This document shows positions 6,868-13,960 of a stretch of DNA of 41,741 nt, in pieces. This stretch comes from Motiliproteus sp036960405. GTDB lineage: Bacteria > Pseudomonadota > Gammaproteobacteria > Pseudomonadales > Balneatricaceae. Both the position numbers and the translations under genes were made by a program. The DNA is taken from positions 1 through 41,741 of the forward strand of contig JBALWS010000023.1 of the NCBI GenBank assembly GCA_036960405.1. The letters are read 5' to 3'. The first letter of the stretch is position 1. Every line of letters begins with the position of its first letter. The notes under the pieces were generated by a model. That model was not told the DNA's origin. It was given only the letters and a program-made list of their open reading frames with translations, and did not search any database.

Positions 6868-9657
6868 ATGTTCATTGCGAACAGCCTTAACCGCAAACTC
6901 GTCAGCGCCTTTCTACTGCTAGCCCTAGTACCTTTGCTTGCCTTTGCACTCATCAGCATTGAACGAACGGTCGAAGCTCTCGAGACCCAAGCCTTCAATC
7001 AGCTGCAATCGGTCCGCAGTATCAAACAGTCCCAGATCAACAGTTTTTTTGCCGAACGTAAGGGTGACATGGGGGTACTGGTCGATGTGGTCGATACCCT
7101 ACGCGAAGAGGCATTTAACAAACTCGACGCGGTACAAACCAGCAAACGGTCACAGCTAAACAGCTATATCGCATTGATGAAGTCCCAGCTAAAGATCACC
7201 CGTGATGACCCTTACCTCCAAGAAGCGTTAACCGTACTGAACCTGTCGTTTTTGGAATCGGATGATTTTATCGGCAACCCTCGCTGGAACCGTCGAGCCA
7301 AGACATACGGACCACGCTTTCAGCAGATTCTCGACACCAACGGTTGGTACGACCTGCTGCTGATCAATAGCTCAGGTTCCATCGTCTATAGCGATGCCCA
7401 AGGGGATGATCTGGGGATGAACATCCCCAATAGCGAGCTGAAAGATTCCAGCCTGGGGGCCGCCTTTAAACAGGCCAGCATGGCCAACGAAAATCGCATC
7501 ATTGTTTCCGATTTTGCACCCTACGCCCCCTCCGGTAACACCCCTGCCGCCTTTATGGTCACCCGGATCAATAACAACAATGGAGAGCTGGCCGGCTACG
7601 TCGCATTTCAGGTACCGTTAGACAAGATCAACACCTTCATGCTACGCCGAGACGGTATGGGAAAAACCGGTGAGTCCTTCCTGGTCGGCACGGATAAGCT
7701 GATGCGATCGGACTCATACCTTGCACCGGAAACCTATTCTGTCGAAGCCTCATTCGCCAATAACACCCAGATCGATACTCACGCCACTCGAGAAGCTCTT
7801 GCCGGACGCTCCGGCCATCAGGTTATTCGTGACCACAACAGTAACCCGGTACTCTCCGCCTGGGATCCGATTGAACTCGGCAACGGTGTTCGCTGGGCGA
7901 TGATCAGCGAGATCGACGTCGCCGAAGCCTTTTCTCCCGTCGATGCCGACGGTGTCGATTTCTACAAGAAATATATCGACAAGTACGGCTACTACGATCT
8001 GTTCCTGATCGACGATAGTGGTTACGTGTTCTACACCGTCACCCACGAAGCCGATTTCCAGACCAATATGGTCAATGGCACTTACGCAAGCTCAAACTTG
8101 GGCGAGCTGACACGCAAGATATTAGACACTAAGCAATTTGGGCTGGCCGACTTTGCCCCCTACGCCCCGTCCAACGATGCACCCGCCGGTTTTATTGCCC
8201 AACCCGTCACCGGTAAAAATGGCGAAGTGGTGATGGTCGTAGCACTACAGTTATCGCTTGAGGCGATCAACGCCATCATGCAGCAACGCGAAGGGATGGG
8301 TAAGACTGGCGAAAGCTATCTTGTCGGCCCCGATAAGCGAATGCGTTCCGACTCCTTTCTGGACCCTACTGGTCATACGGTTACCGCCTCCTTCGCCGGT
8401 ACAGTAGAAGATAACGGTGTCGATACCGAAGCCTCACAAGATGCGTTAGCAGGCAACAGCGGCGCTAAGATTATCACCGACTATAACGGCAACCCGGTAC
8501 TGTCAGCCTACGCCCCCGTTCAAGTCGGCGAGATCCAGTGGGCCTTGATTGCCGAAATTGACGAAGCCGAAGCCTTGGCGACCAAACGTCAATTGATCTG
8601 GCTGGCGATTGTGATGATCGCCGTCGCCGCCGCGGTGATTTTCGTGGTTGGAATTTGGCTTGCGCGCAGTATCAGCAAACCGATCATTATTGCTGCAGAA
8701 AAGGCCAAACTGATCGCTCAGGGCGACCTCACTACCGAAATCACGGTCACCCAGAGCGATGAGGTCGGTACCCTGCAACGATCGATGGCCGAGATGGTCC
8801 ACGGCCTACGCGATACCGTCGCCACCATCCGTGATTCGGCCGCTCAGCAAGCCGCCGCCTCGGAGGAGCTAGCAGCAATCACCGAACAGACCGGCCAGAA
8901 TGTCGCCCTGCAGCATCAAAGTACCGATCAGGTAGCCAGCGCGATTAACCAGATGAGCGCCACAGTGCGTGAAATATCCGAGAACACTTCCGGTGCATCC
9001 CAGGCCGCCACTGAGGCCCAAAACCAGGTCGCCGATGGAACCCTGGTGGTAGAGCGCACCGTTTCAGGCGTTCAATCCTTGGCCAATACGCTCGAGGGCT
9101 CGATGAGCATGATCCAGAAGCTCGAACAGGGTACCGCCAACATCGTCGGCATTTTGGATGTGATCAAAGGGATAGCCGACCAGACCAACTTGCTGGCACT
9201 CAACGCCGCGATCGAGGCCGCACGCGCTGGCGATCAGGGCCGAGGCTTTGCCGTTGTGGCCGACGAAGTGCGCTCGCTGGCACAAAATACTCAGAGTTCA
9301 GCCAGTGAAATCGAGCAGATGATCACCACCCTGCAATCGGGCGCGAAAGAGTCTGCCGACGCGATGCGTAACGGCGCCTCCCAGGCCGATACGCTGGCCA
9401 CACAGGCCCAGCAAGTCACCGAGGTGCTCAATCAGATCCGTTTATCGGTCGACACGATCGGCGATATGAACCTGCAGGTTTCCAGCGCGACCGAAGAGCA
9501 GCTCGCCGTGGCCGAGGATATCAGTAGGAATGCCGAGGATATCAGCAGCAAAGCCGAAGAGACGGGCCAAGGAACCCAACAGATCGCCGCATCGAGCGAA
9601 GAGCTAGCCCAGCTCGCCACCAGCCTTAATGAACTGGTGATGCGGTTTAAGGTGTAA
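6868..9657 (+). CDS. Methyl-accepting chemotaxis protein with tandem-duplicated periplasmic sensor
   Basis: A 929-residue transmembrane chemoreceptor. TM1 (~11-30) is followed by a very large periplasmic part, TM2 (~575-598), HAMP (~599-650) and a cytoplasmic signalling domain with the conserved tip DQTNLLALNAAIEAARAGDQ. The periplasmic part contains two related Cache-like copies, ~147-355 and ~364-568: each has YDL(L/F)LI, a DFAPYAPS motif, RDGMGKTGES or REGMGKTGES, (M)RSDS, and GNPVLSA or SNPVLSA followed by W and EID. Two shorter helical repeats lie at 41-70 and 81-110. The start at 6868 has AGGAG upstream; earlier in-frame codons lack it. The C-terminus ends LNELVMRFKV without an NWETF-type CheR-binding pentapeptide. 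The ligand is unknown. The gene stands alone. Confidence 0.93.
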   Translation: MFIANSLNRKLVSAFLLLALVPLLAFALISIERTVEALETQAFNQLQSVRSIKQSQINSFFAERKGDMGVLVDVVDTLREEAFNKLDAVQTSKRSQLNSYIALMKSQLKITRDDPYLQEALTVLNLSFLESDDFIGNPRWNRRAKTYGPRFQQILDTNGWYDLLLINSSGSIVYSDAQGDDLGMNIPNSELKDSSLGAAFKQASMANENRIIVSDFAPYAPSGNTPAAFMVTRINNNNGELAGYVAFQVPLDKINTFMLRRDGMGKTGESFLVGTDKLMRSDSYLAPETYSVEASFANNTQIDTHATREALAGRSGHQVIRDHNSNPVLSAWDPIELGNGVRWAMISEIDVAEAFSPVDADGVDFYKKYIDKYGYYDLFLIDDSGYVFYTVTHEADFQTNMVNGTYASSNLGELTRKILDTKQFGLADFAPYAPSNDAPAGFIAQPVTGKNGEVVMVVALQLSLEAINAIMQQREGMGKTGESYLVGPDKRMRSDSFLDPTGHTVTASFAGTVEDNGVDTEASQDALAGNSGAKIITDYNGNPVLSAYAPVQVGEIQWALIAEIDEAEALATKRQLIWLAIVMIAVAAAVIFVVGIWLARSISKPIIIAAEKAKLIAQGDLTTEITVTQSDEVGTLQRSMAEMVHGLRDTVATIRDSAAQQAAASEELAAITEQTGQNVALQHQSTDQVASAINQMSATVREISENTSGASQAATEAQNQVADGTLVVERTVSGVQSLANTLEGSMSMIQKLEQGTANIVGILDVIKGIADQTNLLALNAAIEAARAGDQGRGFAVVADEVRSLAQNTQSSASEIEQMITTLQSGAKESADAMRNGASQADTLATQAQQVTEVLNQIRLSVDTIGDMNLQVSSATEEQLAVAEDISRNAEDISSKAEETGQGTQQIAASSEELAQLATSLNELVMRFKV

Positions 9658-9667
9658 CGCTGACAAA

Positions 9668-9687
9668 GGGCGACCTCTGCGTCGCCC
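9668..9687. terminator. Hairpin between convergent chemoreceptor and ung genes
   Basis: GGGCGAC (9668-9674) pairs with GTCGCCC (9681-9687) around CTCTGC. It lies in the 49-base gap between two converging stop codons, where a shared terminator is expected. The T-tract is poor on both strands, so termination strength is uncertain. Confidence 0.5.
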
Positions 9688-9706
9688 CGCTGCTTACCAT
9701 GAAGCG

Positions 9707-10453
9707 TCAAACCAACTCGAACGGAATCTCGATCGCAGGCAACTGCCAATCAATCTTTTTCTTACCCTGGCTAGCCAGATAGGAATTGGCTTGGGAGAAA
9801 TGGCCACAACCGAAAAAGCCTCGATAGGCTGACAACGGTGATGGGTGTGGTGCTTCGAGTACACAGTGACGCGCGCTATCGATAAACGCCCCTTTGCTCT
9901 GGGCATAACTTCCCCACAGCATAAAAACAATGCCCTGCTGTTGCTGGTTAAGGATATGAACGATGCGGTCGGTAAACGACTCCCAGCCTTTACCTTGATG
10001 GGAGTTGGCGTTGCCCTGCTGCACCGTCAACACGCTGTTAAGCAGCAATACACCCTGTCTGGCCCAGTGTTCTAAGTTACCGTGATCGACCTCTTTAACG
10101 CCGACATCGCTATGCAGTTCTTTGTAGATATTGACTAGCGACGGAGGGATTTTGACTCCCGGCTTAACTGAAAAACTCAGCCCATGCGCCTGATCGGAAC
10201 CGTGATAAGGGTCCTGTCCAAGAACCACCACCTTAACCTGATCTAGTGGAGTGTAATTGAGCGCGTTAAAGACCTCATCAGATTGCGGATAGATCGGATA
10301 TTGCGTTCGCTGCTCGGTGATAAAATGCTGCAGTTGCTGCATCGACTCGCTGGCAAACTCGTCTGCTAACGCCGCCTTCCAACCCGGTTCCAGTTGTTGA
10401 TCAAAGCCCGCTGCTGGCGCATGGTTAACCATGCGATGGCCACTGCCAGTCAT
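9707..10453 (-). CDS. ung: Uracil-DNA glycosylase, family 1
   Basis: A 248-residue enzyme that removes uracil from DNA to start base-excision repair in the cytoplasm. The catalytic GQDPYHG motif with the water-activating Asp is at residues 79-85, and the DNA-intercalation loop HPSPLSAYRG followed by FFGCGHF is at ~203-218, both exact for family 1. The gene overlaps the 3' end of the upstream membrane-protein gene, in the operon prfB-lysS-membrane protein-ung. Two starts are possible: ATG at 10453 (29-base overlap) or ATG at 10432 (8-base ATGGTTAA overlap, typical of translational coupling). Neither has a strong ribosome-binding site. Function is certain, the start is not. Confidence 0.95.
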   Translation of the reverse strand: MTGSGHRMVNHAPAAGFDQQLEPGWKAALADEFASESMQQLQHFITEQRTQYPIYPQSDEVFNALNYTPLDQVKVVVLGQDPYHGSDQAHGLSFSVKPGVKIPPSLVNIYKELHSDVGVKEVDHGNLEHWARQGVLLLNSVLTVQQGNANSHQGKGWESFTDRIVHILNQQQQGIVFMLWGSYAQSKGAFIDSARHCVLEAPHPSPLSAYRGFFGCGHFSQANSYLASQGKKKIDWQLPAIEIPFELV

Positions 10454-10877
10454 CGAGGGTAATTTTACGACCGTAGAAAGGCGAGTAATAACGTTGACGG
10501 CTCGGGGCGTGGGAGATGATCCCCGAGATCATGATCACCACAAATAGCAGCCAGGGGTCGTAGTCTGTGGGCAGTCCCGCAGCGATCCCCAACAAGGTTA
10601 ACTTGCACAGGATAGCCAGACCACGGACCTGCAATATCCAGATGCAATGGCTCCAGAGTTCGACCAGCACCATCAAACCGCCGGTCGATAGGGTCAACCA
10701 AAGAAACGGCATCCAATCTTGTTCGGGGGCTTGATAGAGGTAGGCACCGCCGATACCGGCGATGCCGAACAGATGCAGCGTACGCAGCGCGATCTTGCAC
10801 CAGCGTTTACCGGCAAATTGACGCGAGCGCGCAGGAAAGAACCAGCGACCGAGAAAGGATTCCATACCGGTCGCCAT
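10425..10877 (-). CDS. Small integral membrane protein between lysS and ung
   Basis: A 150-residue protein with about four hydrophobic segments (roughly residues 30-48, 56-76, 84-101 and 106-122) and a short basic start (MESFLGRWFFPARSRQFAGK). No catalytic motif is visible and I cannot name the family. It starts five bases after the lysS stop, with an AGGA inside the lysS end, and its stop overlaps the ung start region, so it is translated from the same message. An internal ATG at 10865 is the alternative start. Function unknown. Confidence 0.8.
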   Translation of the reverse strand: MATGMESFLGRWFFPARSRQFAGKRWCKIALRTLHLFGIAGIGGAYLYQAPEQDWMPFLWLTLSTGGLMVLVELWSHCIWILQVRGLAILCKLTLLGIAAGLPTDYDPWLLFVVIMISGIISHAPSRQRYYSPFYGRKITLDDWQWPSHG

Positions 10878-10882
10878 GGTGA

Positions 10883-12526
10883 TCAGTCCTGCTCGTTTTG
10901 AGGCTTGGCCTCAGGGCGCATGTGCGGGAACAGCAGCACGTCGCGGATCGACGGAGAGTCGGTAAAATACATCACCAACCGGTCGATACCGATCCCCTCA
11001 CCCGCGGTAGGTGGCAGACCGTATTCCAGCGCATTGATGTAGTCAGCGTCGTAATGCATCGCCTCGTCGTCGCCGCCATCCTTCTCGGCAACTTGATCGC
11101 GGAAACGCTGCGCCTGGTCCTCGGAGTCGTTCAGCTCCGAGAAACCGTTGGCTATTTCACGGCCACCGAGGAAGAACTCGAAGCGATCGGTAACGAAATC
11201 GTCAATATCACTACGACGTGCCAGAGGAGAGACCTCTGTAGGATACCCTGTGATAAAAGTCGGCTGAATCAACAGATGCTCGGCAGTTTCCTCAAAAATC
11301 TCAATCAAATACTTACCAAACCCCCAACGGTCATCAATTGGGCGTTTAATTCCTAGTTCATTGCATTTTCTATTAAAGCGATCTCGAATTAACCCTGCAT
11401 GCCCATTTCTGGTTTCAGGTTGTACGAGCCACTCTACAGCTTCACACAACTCATTATCATTTTGGTTAAAGTGGATAACCGCTTCAGCAACACTCATCCT
11501 TTGGAAAGGAGTAGCCAAGTCGTACTCTATAGTTTTCAGACTTATAACTTCACCCTCTTCATCCTTGATCTCTACAACCTCACCGTTTTCATCCCGATAA
11601 GTGTTAACCAAGGTGGTAGTACCCAGCACCTGTTGCGCCACGGTGCGCAGCATATCCTCGGTCATATCCATCAGGTCTTTGTAATCGGCAAAGGCCTGGT
11701 AGAACTCGAGCATAGTGAATTCTGGATTATGACGGGTCGAGAGGCCTTCGTTGCGGAAGTTACGATTGATCTCGAACACCCGCTCAAAGCCGCCGACAAC
11801 CAGTCGCTTCAGATACAGTTCCGGTGCAATCCGCAGATACATATCGATATCGAGCGCGTTGTGATGGGTCACAAACGGGCGCGCCGTAGCCCCACCCGGA
11901 ATCACCTGCAACATCGGCGTCTCGGCTTCGACGAAACGACGCTCGGCCAGATAGTTACGGATCGCCGCCACCACCTTGGCGCGGATCTGAAATACCCGGC
12001 GCGAATCTTCGTTGGTGATCAGGTCGACATAGCGCTGGCGGTAGCGCAACTCGGTGTCCTGCAAGCCCTTATGCTTATCAGGTAGCGGGCGTAGGTTTTT
12101 GGTCAGCAGCTCGTTCTGCTCCATGTCGACGTACAGGTCGCCCTTGCCCGACTTGTGCAGGATACCGCTGATACCGACGATATCACCCAGATCCATCGCC
12201 TTGGCGAACGGACGCGCAGCCTTGTTAACGTACAACTGAATCCGCCCGGTCATATCCTGCAGCACCGCAAAGGCACCACGGTTCAGCATCACCCGACCAC
12301 CGACCGAAACTTTAATCGCCAGCGCTTCTAGCTCTTCCTTGGTCTTGTCACCGTACTCGGCTTGCAGATCGCCGGCGTAGCTATCACGACGGAAGCTATT
12401 CGGAAAACCGTTTGATTTGGCATCCTGCTGGCGCAGCGCGTTAAGTTTCTCACGGCGCTCGGCAACTAGGCGATTCTCTTCGGGTTGAGAGGCGTCTTGT
12501 TGCGGGGCGGTTTGCTTGTCTGACAT
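10883..12526 (-). CDS. lysS: Lysyl-tRNA synthetase, class II, with an atypical internal segment
   Basis: A 547-residue class II aminoacyl-tRNA synthetase that charges tRNA-Lys in the cytoplasm. The OB-fold anticodon domain (~70-145) and catalytic domain are clear: motif 2 FRNEGLSTRHNPEFTMLEFY (~257-276), PTEVSPLARR (~429-438), FEFFLGGREIANGFSELND and motif 3 GEGIGIDRLVM. It is about 40 residues longer than the E. coli enzyme. Most of the excess lies in residues ~306-412 (for instance NTYRDENGEVVEIKDEEGEV and ETRNGHAGLIRDRFNRKCNE), and that part (11290-11610) is clearly AT-richer, with different codon use from either side. It is downstream of prfB, a common pairing, with 171 bases between. Confidence 0.95.
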   Translation of the reverse strand: MSDKQTAPQQDASQPEENRLVAERREKLNALRQQDAKSNGFPNSFRRDSYAGDLQAEYGDKTKEELEALAIKVSVGGRVMLNRGAFAVLQDMTGRIQLYVNKAARPFAKAMDLGDIVGISGILHKSGKGDLYVDMEQNELLTKNLRPLPDKHKGLQDTELRYRQRYVDLITNEDSRRVFQIRAKVVAAIRNYLAERRFVEAETPMLQVIPGGATARPFVTHHNALDIDMYLRIAPELYLKRLVVGGFERVFEINRNFRNEGLSTRHNPEFTMLEFYQAFADYKDLMDMTEDMLRTVAQQVLGTTTLVNTYRDENGEVVEIKDEEGEVISLKTIEYDLATPFQRMSVAEAVIHFNQNDNELCEAVEWLVQPETRNGHAGLIRDRFNRKCNELGIKRPIDDRWGFGKYLIEIFEETAEHLLIQPTFITGYPTEVSPLARRSDIDDFVTDRFEFFLGGREIANGFSELNDSEDQAQRFRDQVAEKDGGDDEAMHYDADYINALEYGLPPTAGEGIGIDRLVMYFTDSPSIRDVLLFPHMRPEAKPQNEQD

Positions 12527-12634
12527 GGGTATCGCCTTAACTTATGATTCTTTAAATCGAAATTCGTTAATTTCACTATATCTGAAGCGGCCTGGCGCGG
12601 GTCAGGTTAGGCGAAAATGTGCGAAAAAGCGCAG

Positions 12635-12666
12635 TGTACTTAAGTACATGAGCATTTTAAGTACAT
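12635..12666. repeat. 14-bp palindrome plus repeated half-site between prfB and lysS
   Basis: TGTACTTAAGTACA (12635-12648) is a perfect palindrome. Its half, TTAAGTACAT (12640-12649), recurs as a direct repeat at 12657-12666, 17 bases on. The region sits between the prfB stop and the lysS start and is the only candidate control region between them. A binding protein is not identified. Confidence 0.45.
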
Positions 12667-12697
12667 TTTCAACGACGCATGACCAAGCTCAGGCGCT

Positions 12698-13795
12698 TCA
12701 GAGGCCCGCTTTTAAGCTGGCTTCTATAAATTGATCAAGATCACCGTCCAACACCTTGTCGCAGTTACTGGTCTGAACAAGGGTACGTAGATCTTTAATG
12801 CGCTGGTCGTCGAGTACGTAAGAGCGGATCTGCGAGCCCCAACCGATATCGGACTTGCCGTCCTCGACCGACTGCGCCGCTTCGTTGCGTTTGAGCAGTT
12901 CGTGCTCGTATAACCGCGCCCGCAGCATCTTCCAGCAGTTATCGCGGTTCTGGTGTTGCGAACGCTGACTCTGGCTCTGCACCACGATACCGGTCGGCTC
13001 GTGGGTTAAACGCACCGCCGAGTCGGTCTTGTTGACGTGCTGACCACCAGCACCTGAGGCGCGGTAGGTATCGGTGCGGACATCGGACGGATCGATCTCA
13101 ATATCGATATTATCGTCGACCTCGGGCGAGACAAATACCGATGCGAACGAAATGTGACGACGACTGCCCGAGTCAAATGGAGATTTGCGTACCAGTCGGT
13201 GAACGCCGGTTTCGGTCCGCAACCAGCCGAAAGCGTACTCGCCTTCAAACTTGATCGTTGCCGATTTGATCCCGGCGACTTCGCCAGCACTGACCTCTTC
13301 GAGCTCGACCTTGAAGCCTTTGTCCTCACCCCAGCGCAGATACATCCGCAGGATCATATTGGCCCAATCTTGAGCTTCGGTGCCACCCGATCCGGATTGA
13401 ATATCCAAGAAGGCGTTATTGGGATCCATCTCGCCAGAAAACATCCGACGGAACTCCAACACTTCAAGCTGGGCATTGAGGCCATCGAGTTCCGCTTCAA
13501 CTTCAGCAACGGTATCCTCATCCTGCTCTTCGACCGCCAGTTCCAATAGATCACGGGTATCGACCACACCGGACTCCATATCGTCGATGGTCTTAACCAC
13601 CAGCTCCAATGAAGAACGCTCTTTCCCCAAGGCCTGGGCACGCTCGGGTTCATCCCAGACGCTGGGCTGCTCCAGCTCTCGGTCTACCTCAACCAAACGC
13701 TCGTGCTTGGTTTCATAATCGAGATAGCGCTTTAACTGCGCAGCACGATCTGCAATATCTTTGATCCGCAGTTGGATGGGGTTAACTTCGATCAT
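12698..13795 (-). CDS. prfB: Peptide chain release factor 2, without programmed frameshift
   Basis: A 365-residue RF2 that terminates translation at UGA and UAA. The anticodon-like recognition tripeptide SPF (205-207) and the catalytic GGQ (250-252, in RASGAGGQHVNKTDSAV) are intact. Length equals the family's. In many bacteria codon ~26 is an in-frame UGA that must be bypassed by a +1 shift; here the message reads straight through RYL-DYETK (codons CGC TAT CTC GAT TAT, near 13722-13730), so that autoregulation is absent. It is the first gene of a leftward operon with lysS. The ATG at 13795 has only a weak GGAA-type element upstream. Confidence 0.97.
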   Translation of the reverse strand: MIEVNPIQLRIKDIADRAAQLKRYLDYETKHERLVEVDRELEQPSVWDEPERAQALGKERSSLELVVKTIDDMESGVVDTRDLLELAVEEQDEDTVAEVEAELDGLNAQLEVLEFRRMFSGEMDPNNAFLDIQSGSGGTEAQDWANMILRMYLRWGEDKGFKVELEEVSAGEVAGIKSATIKFEGEYAFGWLRTETGVHRLVRKSPFDSGSRRHISFASVFVSPEVDDNIDIEIDPSDVRTDTYRASGAGGQHVNKTDSAVRLTHEPTGIVVQSQSQRSQHQNRDNCWKMLRARLYEHELLKRNEAAQSVEDGKSDIGWGSQIRSYVLDDQRIKDLRTLVQTSNCDKVLDGDLDQFIEASLKAGL

Positions 13796-13960
13796 ACCTG
13801 TACGGTTTCCACTGTTCGATGCGGTGGCAGGATCAGGCGGTGTGGCGCAAAATCGGCCCGAATCTATGCAAAAATAAAAGCCGAAATTTTACCCGAAATC
13901 ACCCCTGTTTGGATAGCATTCTGGCGCCAGAATGGACCCTCAATCAACTCTAGACATCAT

